Origin: G11 sp947167445
Lineage (GTDB): Bacteria; Bacillota; Clostridia; Lachnospirales; Lachnospiraceae
Length of the DNA: 64,000 nt
Direction: 5' to 3'
NCBI GenBank assembly: GCA_947167445.1
Contig: CAMVID010000003.1
Span: forward strand, 62,001-126,000
Position 1 is the stretch's first letter; each line of letters opens with the position of its first letter. Both the position numbers and the translations under genes were made by a program. The notes beneath the pieces are model-generated. The model was not told the origin of the DNA, made no database searches, and saw only the letters and a list, made by a program, of their open reading frames with translations. Shown piece after piece: positions 1 through 8,938 of this stretch.

Positions 1-1
1 C

Positions 2-1093
2 GAGAACAAGCTTAAAGAGGCTAAATTCTTTATCGTCGCTGTTCCCACTCCTGTAAATGACGATCACACACCTGACCTTACTCCTGTAGAGGGGGCAAGC
101 CGAATTGTCGGACGTAATCTTACAAAGGGTTCAATCGTTGTATTTGAGTCAACTGTATATCCCGGAGTTACGGAGGATATCTGCGTTCCCGTTATGGAGA
201 AGGAATCAGGCCTTAAGTGCGGCGTTGATTTTAAAGTAGGTTATTCACCCGAGAGAATTAACCCCGGTGATAAGGTACATAGACTTGAGACTATTACAAA
301 GATTGTATCAGGTATGGATGAAGAAACCTTGGATATTGTAGCAAAGGTATATAGCCTTGTAGTTGATGCGGGCGTATACAGAGCTCAGTCTATAAAGGTT
401 GCTGAGGCAGCAAAGGTTATCGAGAACAGCCAGAGAGATATTAACATAGCTTTTATGAACGAACTTTCAATCATCTTTAACAAGATGGGCATTGATACTA
501 AGTCAGTTCTTGAGGCAGCAGGAACCAAGTGGAACTTCCTTAAGTTTTTCCCAGGACTTGTTGGTGGACATTGTATCGGTGTTGACCCTTACTATCTTAC
601 ATACAAGGCTGAGGAGCTTGGCTATCACTCACAGATTATCCTTTCCGGTCGTCGAATCAATGATGACATGGGCAAATATGTGGCAGAATGCCTTGTAAAG
701 AATCTTATTAAGGCAGACCTTGCCGTTAAGGGCGCAAAGGTTGCAATTCTTGGTTTTACCTTTAAAGAGAATTGCCCTGACACAAGAAATACCAAGGTTA
801 TAGATATATACAATGAGCTTAAAGAGTATGGTATTACTCCTGTAGTCGCAGATCCTGCAGCTGATGCAGATGAAGCAAAGAGACTTTACGGAATTGAGTT
901 TGTTGATGTAAATACGATTAAGGATATGGATGCTGTCATCATGGCAGTTTCACATACACAGTTTGCAGACTACAAAGAAGCGGATATCGCCAAGTTCTTC
1001 AAGAAGGGACAGAAGAAAGTATTCGCAGATATTAAGGGAATGTTTGATCGTAAGGAATATGAGGATGCGGGATATCTCTACTGGAGATTATAA
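2..1093 (+). CDS. tviB: UDP-GlcNAc 6-dehydrogenase, TviB/WbpO-like, 5' end cut off
   Basis: Oxidises C6 of a UDP-N-acetylhexosamine to the uronic acid with NAD+ in the cytoplasm. The reading frame is open from base 2, so the N-terminal Rossmann domain lies outside the window. The visible part opens with a substrate-loop motif (VAVPTPVNDDHTPDL) typical of TviB/WbpO/CapL enzymes, not WecC or TuaD. It contains the catalytic-cysteine motif GGHCIGVDPYYL and the C-terminal nucleotide-sugar-binding domain with GFTFKENCPDTRNTK. It lies just upstream of a TviC-like epimerase with one membrane-protein gene between them, so UDP-GlcNAcA and then UDP-GalNAcA is the natural reading. UDP-GlcNAcA is also the substrate the WlbA-like dehydrogenase at 40011 would need. 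Family is sure; GlcNAc over GalNAc substrate is inferred. Confidence 0.9.
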   Translation, partial: ENKLKEAKFFIVAVPTPVNDDHTPDLTPVEGASRIVGRNLTKGSIVVFESTVYPGVTEDICVPVMEKESGLKCGVDFKVGYSPERINPGDKVHRLETITKIVSGMDEETLDIVAKVYSLVVDAGVYRAQSIKVAEAAKVIENSQRDINIAFMNELSIIFNKMGIDTKSVLEAAGTKWNFLKFFPGLVGGHCIGVDPYYLTYKAEELGYHSQIILSGRRINDDMGKYVAECLVKNLIKADLAVKGAKVAILGFTFKENCPDTRNTKVIDIYNELKEYGITPVVADPAADADEAKRLYGIEFVDVNTIKDMDAVIMAVSHTQFADYKEADIAKFFKKGQKKVFADIKGMFDRKEYEDAGYLYWRL

Positions 1094-2435
1094 GAAGCTT
1101 AATCTAATATGTTATGCGGGAATCTTGGCTTTCTTTGTTTTTCTTGCGGTCAGATTTCCGGTAGGATTATATGGAGATTCAGGACAGTTTATCGAGATGC
1201 ACATGCATAGAGAGCCTGTGTATCCGCTGTTTCTTTGTCTGTTTAGGACAATTTTTGGCGAAGAAATATACCTTCTGATAGTTTCCTGGGCTCAGAATAT
1301 CATAAATGCAATGGCTGCCATTGCATTTATACGTTTTTTTAACAAACAAATATTATCTAGCCCTGTTGTAACGGTGCTTGGAAGTTTGGTTTTGCTGGTT
1401 CCGCACATTATGACACCACTTTTTTCCCAATCGGGGATCGTGCTTAGTTGCGGAATAATGAATGAATCCATAGCACTTCCTCTTTTCTATGTATTCCTGA
1501 TTTTTACTATCAGCTATGCCATTAATGGGAAACTAATAAATCTTGTCCTTTCAGCATTGGTAGCGCTAATTTTGTCCATGACCAGAGGCTCAATGATGAT
1601 TTGCCTTATAGCATGGATGATTGTGGTCATTGTCAGGTTTATAGTACTTAAGAAAAAGTGGTATTTTGTCGCTATTCCATTGGTGACACTTGCCCTCTTA
1701 ATGAAGCTTAGAAGCGGACTATCAACGGGATACAATTATCTTGTAAATGGCGTTGCCGCATCCGACATGTGCGGCAATATGAACCTTGTCACAAATATTC
1801 TTTATGCTTCGGACAGAGAAGCGGGGGAACTGATTGGGAATCCCGTGACAAGGGATCTCTTTTATGAGATATATGACAAAGCAGATGCTGACGGATTAAT
1901 ATATCACTCGGCAGAATCCGGATATTATGAGGCAATTAAGCACCTGGAAAATTCTCATGATAACCTGAAGTTCAATTACATACTTCAAACTGAGCAAGAC
2001 TATTATTATGCAAATGTAGGCGATGATTATCTGGAACGAAACCTCTTTCAGGAGGAAACCTGTAAGGACATTGTTGGTTCAATATGGGGAGCCTGTATCG
2101 GACGCTGGATTTACAGATATATTGGACTTGCCATAAATGGCGTAACCAGAAGCGTAGCAGTGGTGACACCTTATACGGTTATTCCGGCAGTTCTTATGGT
2201 GTTTTTTGCTCTCGCATTAAGTATATACAGTGTGATTAAGAGAAAGCATGTTAAAGAGGCAATAGCTATGCTCATCATCCTTATGATGTTAGCAGCCAAT
2301 GCTTGCGCGACGGCAATTCTTATCATGTGCTTATCACGATACATGATTTATTGCTTCGCACCATTTTATATAGGACTTATGACATTATTAATGTCATATT
2401 ACAAGGAGTGGAAAGAGAAGAAAGATGAGTTATAA
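1065..2435 (+). CDS. Polytopic membrane protein of unknown function (paralogue of the 7556 gene)
   Basis: I do not recognise a named family. About ten hydrophobic segments span most of the roughly 456 residues, with a hydrophilic extracellular-type stretch in the middle (YASDREAGEL through DDYLERN). Next to the first membrane helix is GDSGQFIEMHMHREPVYP, which recurs as VDSPSYIEMSISREPLYP in the protein at 7556. The mid-protein LFYEIYD...HSA stretch also recurs there. An acidic residue in the first loop and a multi-pass body fit a GT-C-like lipid-linked glycosyltransferase, but this is a guess. I chose ATG 1065 because AAGGA lies 8 bases upstream; it overlaps the dehydrogenase gene by 29 bases. 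A longer reading from 930 would add a basic, serine-rich non-membrane tail inside the dehydrogenase gene and is unlikely. Confidence 0.75.
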   Translation: MRDISTGDYKKLNLICYAGILAFFVFLAVRFPVGLYGDSGQFIEMHMHREPVYPLFLCLFRTIFGEEIYLLIVSWAQNIINAMAAIAFIRFFNKQILSSPVVTVLGSLVLLVPHIMTPLFSQSGIVLSCGIMNESIALPLFYVFLIFTISYAINGKLINLVLSALVALILSMTRGSMMICLIAWMIVVIVRFIVLKKKWYFVAIPLVTLALLMKLRSGLSTGYNYLVNGVAASDMCGNMNLVTNILYASDREAGELIGNPVTRDLFYEIYDKADADGLIYHSAESGYYEAIKHLENSHDNLKFNYILQTEQDYYYANVGDDYLERNLFQEETCKDIVGSIWGACIGRWIYRYIGLAINGVTRSVAVVTPYTVIPAVLMVFFALALSIYSVIKRKHVKEAIAMLIILMMLAANACATAILIMCLSRYMIYCFAPFYIGLMTLLMSYYKEWKEKKDEL

Positions 2436-3399
2436 AGAATTAGTATTTCCTAAAGACAGTGTTTTCCTCGTAACAGGAGGAGCCGGTTTCATCGGTTCAA
2501 ACCTATGTGAAGCTATCTTAAATATGGGATATAAGGTTAGATGTATGGACAACCTTTCTACAGGCAAGAGAGAAAATGTGGACCTGTTTATAGATAACCC
2601 GAACTACACTTTCCTTGAAAAGGACATCAGAAACCTTGAGGACTGTATGGAAGCCTGTGACGGTGTTGATTACGTTATGAATGAGGCTGCTTGGGGTTCG
2701 GTTCCAAGAAGTATTGAGATGCCTCTTTTCTACGAGGAGAACAACATCAGAGGAACTCTTAACATGATGGAAGCAGCAAGACAGAAAGGCGTTAAGAAGT
2801 TTGTCTATGCTTCAAGCTCATCTGTTTATGGCGACCATCCTGTGCTTCCCAAGACAGAGGGACAGGAAGGTAATCTTCTTTCTCCTTATGCCTTGACCAA
2901 AAGAGTGGATGAAGAGTACGGAAAGCTTTATAAGAAACTTTACGGCCTTGATACATATGGCCTTAGATATTTCAACGTGTTTGGTAAGAGACAGGATCCT
3001 AACGGCGCATATGCTGCTGTAATTCCTAAGTTCATTAAGATGCTTATCAATGATGAGACACCGACAATAAATGGCGACGGAAAGCAGTCAAGAGACTTTA
3101 CATATGTTGAAAACGTTGTGGAAGCCAACCTTAAAGCTTGTCTTGCACCCACAGAGGCAGCAGGAGAGGCTTATAACGTAGCATTTGGCGGAAGAGAATA
3201 TCTTATTGATATTTACTATATGCTTTGTGATGCTCTCGGAAAGAAGATTGAGCCTAACTTTGGACCCGACAGAGCGGGAGATATAAAGCATTCCAATGCT
3301 GATATCTCTAAGGCTAAGAAGCTTCTTGGTTATGACCCTGAGTACAGCTTTGAAAAGGGTATTAAGTTAGCTATTGATTGGTATAAAGAGAACCTATAA
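2425..3399 (+). CDS. tviC: UDP-GlcNAc(A) 4-epimerase, TviC/WbpP-like
   Basis: Extended short-chain dehydrogenase that inverts C4 of UDP-GlcNAc or UDP-GlcNAcA. The N-terminal NAD motif TGGAGFIGS is at residues 18-26, followed by the SSSSVYG strand and the catalytic YALTK motif near residue 155. The WbpP/TviC group marker GSVPRSIE is present in the form NEAAWGSVPRSIE, which separates it from ordinary GalE. Length (324 aa) is normal. The start overlaps the preceding gene by 11 bases and is preceded by a GAAAGAGAAG purine tract. With the TviB-like dehydrogenase at the window start it forms the classic pair giving UDP-GalNAcA. Whether the acid or the neutral sugar is the true substrate cannot be read from sequence. 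Confidence 0.88.
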   Translation: MSYKELVFPKDSVFLVTGGAGFIGSNLCEAILNMGYKVRCMDNLSTGKRENVDLFIDNPNYTFLEKDIRNLEDCMEACDGVDYVMNEAAWGSVPRSIEMPLFYEENNIRGTLNMMEAARQKGVKKFVYASSSSVYGDHPVLPKTEGQEGNLLSPYALTKRVDEEYGKLYKKLYGLDTYGLRYFNVFGKRQDPNGAYAAVIPKFIKMLINDETPTINGDGKQSRDFTYVENVVEANLKACLAPTEAAGEAYNVAFGGREYLIDIYYMLCDALGKKIEPNFGPDRAGDIKHSNADISKAKKLLGYDPEYSFEKGIKLAIDWYKENL

Positions 3400-3401
3400 G
3401 A

Positions 3402-4547
3402 ATGAAAACAGTTTTATTGATTGTGCCATCCCTTATTCAAGGTGGCTTTGAAAGGGTTTGCGTCGATACAGCCAAGTACATAAAGGACAAAATGAATGTC
3501 AAAATTGTGCTTTTTGATTCGACCAAGACTTTTTATGATACTGAGGATATTGAGATAATAGATCTGAATAAGCCGAGCGTTGATTCGAAACTTGGGAAGG
3601 TATTAAATGTGCTGTCCAGAACCAAGGCGATGAAACGAGTCAAGAGAATCCATAAACCGGACATTGTTATGAGCTTTGGTCCCTCAGCTTCTTTACCCAA
3701 TGTATTATCTGGAAGAAAAGGATGTAAAGTGTGGGTAAACTTGAGAAGCTACATGGACTTTGATGACGCATATCAAATCAGATTATTTTGCAATCATTCT
3801 GATAGAGTTATTTGCTGCGCAAGAGGGATAGAAGATGTTATCAGGAAGAACTTTAATCCAAGTTCAACGGACACAGTATATAATCCCTGTAATATAGACA
3901 GAATAAAGAGATTATCTGAAGAGACAGTTGATTTATATACAAAGAAACCCGAAAGTTTTGTCATCGCAACAATGGGTCGAGATGATGAAGTTAAGGGATA
4001 CTGGCACTTGATTAAAGCATTTAGCCTTATTAAAAAGGATGTTCCCAATGCGGAATTATTGATAATAGGAATGGGTGACTTTATAGGGTGCAAAGAACTA
4101 ACAAAGGAACTTGGATTAGAGGAAAGTATTCATTTTACAGGAGTTTTAAAGAATCCGTACCCGGTTCTTAAAGAAGCCGATGTTTTTGTACTCTCCTCAA
4201 TCAATGAAGGCTTTCCTAACGCTCTTATTGAAGCTATGGCTTTGGGAATTCCATGTGTATCCACAGACTGTTTAACAGGCCCTGCGGAGATACTGGCGGA
4301 GACTCTAAGCGAGGATATTAAGGAAGTAAGATGTGTAAAGAACGGAATCCTCGTTCCCAGAGTTTCGAAAGAGCCCAATTATGATAGGACGGTTATCGAT
4401 AAAGAAGATATGATGCTGGCCGAAGGAATAAAGCTTTTGGCTGAAAACGAAGAGAAACGCAGTGAATATTCCAAAGCATCGTTCAAACGGGCCATGGATT
4501 TCACTCCGGATAGTTATATTAGAAACCTGTTCAAAATGGGAGAATAA
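3402..4547 (+). CDS. GT4 family glycosyltransferase
   Basis: Retaining GT-B glycosyltransferase that would extend the lipid-linked oligosaccharide on the cytoplasmic face. The acceptor domain begins with the glycine-rich loop IQGGFERV (residues 12-19). The donor half carries the EX7E-type motif in EGFPNALIEAMALGIP followed by STDCLTGPAEIL, where donor phosphate and ribose contacts normally lie. Length of 381 aa is typical. It starts 2 bases after the epimerase stop and is followed 3 bases later by another GT4, so translation is probably coupled. It resembles the GT4 at 36577 in the C-terminal insert containing GILVPRVSKEP. Sugar and linkage cannot be assigned. Confidence 0.88.
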   Translation: MKTVLLIVPSLIQGGFERVCVDTAKYIKDKMNVKIVLFDSTKTFYDTEDIEIIDLNKPSVDSKLGKVLNVLSRTKAMKRVKRIHKPDIVMSFGPSASLPNVLSGRKGCKVWVNLRSYMDFDDAYQIRLFCNHSDRVICCARGIEDVIRKNFNPSSTDTVYNPCNIDRIKRLSEETVDLYTKKPESFVIATMGRDDEVKGYWHLIKAFSLIKKDVPNAELLIIGMGDFIGCKELTKELGLEESIHFTGVLKNPYPVLKEADVFVLSSINEGFPNALIEAMALGIPCVSTDCLTGPAEILAETLSEDIKEVRCVKNGILVPRVSKEPNYDRTVIDKEDMMLAEGIKLLAENEEKRSEYSKASFKRAMDFTPDSYIRNLFKMGE

Positions 4548-4550
4548 CCT

Positions 4551-5660
4551 GTGCTAAAGAAAGTTATGTTTCACCTTAACACCTTGGAAAGAGGTGGAAT
4601 GGAGAGGGTAGTAGTCAACCTGTCTGAACAATTTGCATTAAGCGGAATAGAGACTATAGTTGCGACTGAGTGGACAGGGGATGAGGAATACCCTTTATCA
4701 CCAATGGTTAGACGCATTCACGTTGGCCTTGGAAAAGAGGATGAAAATAAAGGCAGATTTGCCAAGATTCAGATAAGAAATAAAAATCTTAAAAAGGCTA
4801 TAAGAGAAGAAAAACCTGATGTTGTTTTTGCTTTCGAAAAGAAGGCTATATACAGAGCACTTATAGGCGCAAAGGGTTCCAAGTCAGCCGTAATTATAGC
4901 TGTCAGAATGAATCCCAAAGATAACTATGCTTCCCTTCCGGATAGAATACTTACATTTATTCTCTACAGAAGAGTTAATGGCGCAGTATTTCAAACGGAA
5001 ACAATGAGAGACTTTTTCTCAAAGCGGATTAGGAAGATTTCAACTATTATTGTAAATCCGCTTAATGAAAAGCTTCTTGACTCAAAGAAGACACCAAACA
5101 GAAGCAAGAGAATAGTTCACGTAGCAAGGTTTATTGAACTTAAGAATCAACTGTTGCTTGTGAAGGCGTTCAAGCAAGTAAAAGATAAGTATCCTGATTA
5201 TACGGTTGAATTCTATGGTGAAGAATCAGACGGTGATGGATACTACCAAAAGGTAAAAGATTACATCATTGAGCATGGTCTTGAGAACCGGGTTTTCCTG
5301 AAAGGCCTGGAGACCAATGTATATGATTCAATAAGGGATGCATCGATTTTTGCTCTCACCTCAGATACAGAAGGGCTTCCCAATGCGTTAATGGAAGCCA
5401 TGGCCATTGGAATCCCGTCTATTTCTACAGATTTTGAATCGGGTGGAGCCAAAACGCTTATCAAAAATAAGGAAAATGGAATCCTTATTCCCGTGGGTGA
5501 TGATAAAGCATTGGCTGAAGCTATTTCATACCTTTTGGATAATCCCGAAAAGGCAGAGGAAATTGCGGATAATGCGATGAAAATCAAAGAGATTTCCAAA
5601 CCACAAAGTGTTTTTGAAGCGTGGAGAGATTACGCAATCAAAGTATTAAATGAAATGTAA
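4551..5660 (+). CDS. GT4 family glycosyltransferase (GTG start)
   Basis: Second GT4 enzyme in tandem, 369 aa. The N-terminal strand and loop KVMFHLNTLERGGMERV and the donor-site motif EGLPNALMEAMAIGIPSIST are clear, followed by ENGILIPVGD, all standard for the family. I accept GTG 4551 because GGGAGA lies 7 bases upstream and an ATG at 4566 would remove half of the first beta strand. It would add one sugar to an undecaprenyl-linked intermediate in the cytoplasm. Neighbouring amidotransferase and uronic-acid genes make an amino sugar or uronic acid donor possible, but nothing in the sequence proves it. Confidence 0.87.
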   Translation: MLKKVMFHLNTLERGGMERVVVNLSEQFALSGIETIVATEWTGDEEYPLSPMVRRIHVGLGKEDENKGRFAKIQIRNKNLKKAIREEKPDVVFAFEKKAIYRALIGAKGSKSAVIIAVRMNPKDNYASLPDRILTFILYRRVNGAVFQTETMRDFFSKRIRKISTIIVNPLNEKLLDSKKTPNRSKRIVHVARFIELKNQLLLVKAFKQVKDKYPDYTVEFYGEESDGDGYYQKVKDYIIEHGLENRVFLKGLETNVYDSIRDASIFALTSDTEGLPNALMEAMAIGIPSISTDFESGGAKTLIKNKENGILIPVGDDKALAEAISYLLDNPEKAEEIADNAMKIKEISKPQSVFEAWRDYAIKVLNEM

Positions 5661-5675
5661 AAGTGAGGTTTCACT

Positions 5676-7556
5676 ATGTGCGGAATAGCCGGTTTTTGTA
5701 AAGCTGACAGTAACTGGGAAAAGAATATAAAGGCTATGAACGACAGAATGTTCCATAGAGGTCCGGATGCCGGTGGATTCTGGAAGGAGGACAATGGGGA
5801 GATAGTTCTTGGCCACAGAAGATTGAGCATTATCGATTTGTCAGAGGCAGGAAGTCAGCCCATGCTTTCCCATAGCAGTAGATTTGCTATTGCATATAAC
5901 GGCGAGATTTACAATCACAAAAGTCTTGCTGAAAGACTAAAAAAGGATGGATATGTTTCTGAATTTAGAGGAACTTCCGATACAGAAATTCTCCTGGAGG
6001 CTTTCGAGGCTTATGGAGTAGATAAAACCCTCTCGTTTATAAAGGGTATGTTTGCCATAGCTTTATATGACAGAGAGAAAAAGCTTTTATATCTCATGAG
6101 AGACAGAGTTGGAGAGAAACCGCTCTATTACGGAAAACTCGGCGACAGATTCATGTTTGCCTCCGAAATAGGTGTTATTACACAGTATGAAGGATTTGAG
6201 GCGGAAGTAAATACCGAGATACTTGATACCTATTTCATCCATGGATATATTCCCGCACCTCATAGCATATATAAGGGATTTTATAAACTCATTCCCGGAA
6301 CATATTTGACCTATGATATTACCACCGGAAACTATGATTGCACAACCTACTGGTCAATGATTGAGGTTGCCAGAAACGGTCAGAAGAACAGATTTAAAGG
6401 CACAAGAGAAGAAGCAACAGATGAACTTGAAAGACTTCTTAAAGAGTCAATTAAGGGACAACTTCAGGCGGATGTACCTGTTGGAGCATTCCTTTCTGCC
6501 GGAATTGACAGTAGTACTGTTGTAGCATTAATGCAGGAAATTAATCCGGGAAAAGTCAGATCCTTTACAATAGGTATGCCTGTAAAGGAATACAATGAGG
6601 CTGAGGTCGCTAAAGAGATAGCAAATCACCTTGGGACTGAACACACAGAATTATATATAACCGAAGAAGATGCGAAGCAGGTTATTCCCAAACTTGGATA
6701 TATGTTTGGCGAGCCGTTTGCCGACTCTTCTCAGATTCCAACATACCTTGTAAGCAAGATGACAAGAGATCATGTAACAGTTTCTCTTAGCGGTGATGGT
6801 GGCGATGAGTTGTTCTGCGGATACAATTCATACTTTGGAGTTGAGAGAGTATGGAATAAATTAAACAAGATTCCCTACTTTATCAGAAAGCCTGTAAGTG
6901 TAGTGGCTTATCACAATCCCATTATCAGAAAGAGATCCTTGCTTGCCAAGGCAAAACTTGTTGGAGCATCTGACCCTATTGAATTATATGATTTTGCGGC
7001 TGAGAAAGAACAAATTGCCGTAAAGATTTGCAAGGATAAAGGTATTGTATTTGGCAAGGATGGAGTAGATGAACTGAGTGTTGCTCAAAAGATAATGCTC
7101 AGAGACCTATTAATGTATCATCCTGATGATATTCTTGTTAAGGTAGACAGATCTGCAATGGCTGTTTCATTGGAGACAAGAGTTCCGATGCTTGATAAGG
7201 ATGTAGTTGAATTTGCCTGGTCTTTACCTGAAGAATATCAGAAAGCCGATGGCAAGGGTAAGCTTGTATTAAGGAACGTTCTTTACAGAAGAGTACCTGA
7301 AAAGATTATGGACCGCCCCAAGAAAGGCTTCTCGATTCCTATAGCAAGGTGGCTTAAAGAGCCCGGCCTTAGAAAGTGGGTGGAGGAACTTCTTGATAAG
7401 GATTCAATTGAAAGACAGGGGGTTTTGGATTACGAAGTAATATCCAAACTCTGGAGCGATTTCCTGTACAAGGATATATGGAGAGACCAGATTTGGTATG
7501 TATTGATGTTCCAGGTCTGGATTAATGAGAATGAAAGATACCTGAGGGGAATATAG
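5676..7556 (+). CDS. asnB: Glutamine-dependent asparagine-synthetase-like amidotransferase
   Basis: Class II glutamine amidotransferase fused to an AsnB synthetase domain, 626 aa. Cys2 after the start Met (MCGIAGF) is the N-terminal nucleophile; the HRGPDAGG loop and YNGEIYNH complete the glutaminase. The synthetase half has an ATP PP-loop in the form SAGIDSS near residue 271 instead of the usual SGG-xDSS, and the SLSGDGGDELFCGY motif. Copies of AsnB inside polysaccharide loci (WbpS-type) are thought to amidate uronic acids to uronamides. With TviB/TviC beside it, amidation of GalNAcA is a reasonable inference. A housekeeping asparagine synthetase role is less likely here because the gene sits between glycosyltransferases. 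Confidence 0.88.
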   Translation: MCGIAGFCKADSNWEKNIKAMNDRMFHRGPDAGGFWKEDNGEIVLGHRRLSIIDLSEAGSQPMLSHSSRFAIAYNGEIYNHKSLAERLKKDGYVSEFRGTSDTEILLEAFEAYGVDKTLSFIKGMFAIALYDREKKLLYLMRDRVGEKPLYYGKLGDRFMFASEIGVITQYEGFEAEVNTEILDTYFIHGYIPAPHSIYKGFYKLIPGTYLTYDITTGNYDCTTYWSMIEVARNGQKNRFKGTREEATDELERLLKESIKGQLQADVPVGAFLSAGIDSSTVVALMQEINPGKVRSFTIGMPVKEYNEAEVAKEIANHLGTEHTELYITEEDAKQVIPKLGYMFGEPFADSSQIPTYLVSKMTRDHVTVSLSGDGGDELFCGYNSYFGVERVWNKLNKIPYFIRKPVSVVAYHNPIIRKRSLLAKAKLVGASDPIELYDFAAEKEQIAVKICKDKGIVFGKDGVDELSVAQKIMLRDLLMYHPDDILVKVDRSAMAVSLETRVPMLDKDVVEFAWSLPEEYQKADGKGKLVLRNVLYRRVPEKIMDRPKKGFSIPIARWLKEPGLRKWVEELLDKDSIERQGVLDYEVISKLWSDFLYKDIWRDQIWYVLMFQVWINENERYLRGI

Positions 7557-8938
7557 TGCAGACCGAAAGAAGTCATGGACGTTTTATAAGCATATTAACG
7601 TTTCTTTTATCGATGGGGTTTTATGTTGCTTTCGCAATAATAGATGGCGCAGTTATATGCGTTGACTCCCCATCGTATATTGAGATGTCCATAAGCAGGG
7701 AGCCTTTGTATCCTACATATCTGGCACTGTTCAGAGCTATATTTGGAAGTGGCGGAAATACATACTTGAATGCAGCTGCAATTGGACAATGCATATTAGC
7801 CGGATTTTGCACATGGACTCTTATCGACTTTATAACTAAAAAAGCTAATCTTAAACCGATATTTGAAATGCTTTTCCTTGGCATTTGCGTATCGGTTTCG
7901 TTGCTTTGCAGGTTTGTTGCAGAGAGAGGGTCTATGTATAACACAAGTATCCTCACAGAGAGTTTATGTATTCCCTTGATTATGCTCTTTACGAAGTATG
8001 TACTTGCTTATTGCATTGACAAAAAAAGGAAGGATTTGGTTATTTCAGTTCTGCTTTCTCTGATTATGGTGCTTACCAGAAAGCAGATGTTTATTACTCT
8101 TCCTATCATTGTTGTCGCAATTATTTACGTTGAAGCTATAAATATTAAGGCGATAATAACGGTGCTTATCTGCTCATTAATTGTCATTTGTGGAAATAAG
8201 GCCTTGGATTACGCTTATAACCTGGCTTTCCACGATGGGGCTTATGCTCACTTTAACGACAACCGTTTTTTAACCACGGTAGTTTTCTATGTCGCAGAAA
8301 GAGAAGACGGAAACAGAATAGAAGACGATAGAATCAGAAATCTTTTTTATGAGATATATGATGTTTGTGACGCGGAGAATTCTATGCTTCACTCTGCCGG
8401 AGATTCCATGTATGACAAGATAAATCACTTTGGTGATCATTATGACATGATTCAGATTGATCACATGTTCCCCATGATGAGAGAATTTGTCTCCGAAGAA
8501 TATAACCTTGATGCAGGCTCCGAGAGAGAAGAAATAGTGGATAAAGTGTCGAGTAGTATTGCATGGTCCATCATTCCTGTTGCTTGGCCTAAAATGGCGG
8601 GAATATTTGTAAGAAGCTTTTTCCACGGGATAGTTAACACCGTAGGAAAAGCTACAATAAAAGCTATGTATATCTATGCCGTAATCATAATGGTCGGGTT
8701 TATCGCTTTATTGGTTTTAAACATTAGAAAGAACAAAAATGATTTCTCAACAGTTTTTGCAGCGTATACACTTTTGGCTATTGTGTTAAACGTGGCCGGT
8801 GTTTCCGCTACTATTTTTTGCCAGGTAAGATACATGATTTACATGATGCCTCTTTTCTATATTGGCCTTGTTCTTCTTGGCGCGGATCTTTTTGGAATAG
8901 GGAAGATAACTCAAACGGAGGAACAGACTAATGGATAA
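7556..8938 (+). CDS. Polytopic membrane protein of unknown function (paralogue of the 1065 gene)
   Basis: About 460 residues with ten or so hydrophobic segments. The first loop VDSPSYIEMSISREPLYPT and a central hydrophilic stretch (YVAEREDGNRI, LFYEIYD, LHSAGDS) match the corresponding parts of the protein at 1065, and both end in RYMIY followed by a final helix. So the two are paralogues with probably related but distinct roles. GTG 7556 overlaps the AsnB stop TAG by one base, with AGGGGA 5 bases upstream. Possible roles are a GT-C glycosyltransferase, a polymerase or a scaffolding protein; none is proven. Confidence 0.75.
   Translation: MQTERSHGRFISILTFLLSMGFYVAFAIIDGAVICVDSPSYIEMSISREPLYPTYLALFRAIFGSGGNTYLNAAAIGQCILAGFCTWTLIDFITKKANLKPIFEMLFLGICVSVSLLCRFVAERGSMYNTSILTESLCIPLIMLFTKYVLAYCIDKKRKDLVISVLLSLIMVLTRKQMFITLPIIVVAIIYVEAINIKAIITVLICSLIVICGNKALDYAYNLAFHDGAYAHFNDNRFLTTVVFYVAEREDGNRIEDDRIRNLFYEIYDVCDAENSMLHSAGDSMYDKINHFGDHYDMIQIDHMFPMMREFVSEEYNLDAGSEREEIVDKVSSSIAWSIIPVAWPKMAGIFVRSFFHGIVNTVGKATIKAMYIYAVIIMVGFIALLVLNIRKNKNDFSTVFAAYTLLAIVLNVAGVSATIFCQVRYMIYMMPLFYIGLVLLGADLFGIGKITQTEEQTNG

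Noticed and set aside
930..1064. Longer N-terminus for the membrane protein starting at 1065
   Set aside because: It lies inside the dehydrogenase gene, encodes a serine- and arginine-rich stretch unlike a membrane protein start, and the paralogue at 7556 begins right at the first helix.
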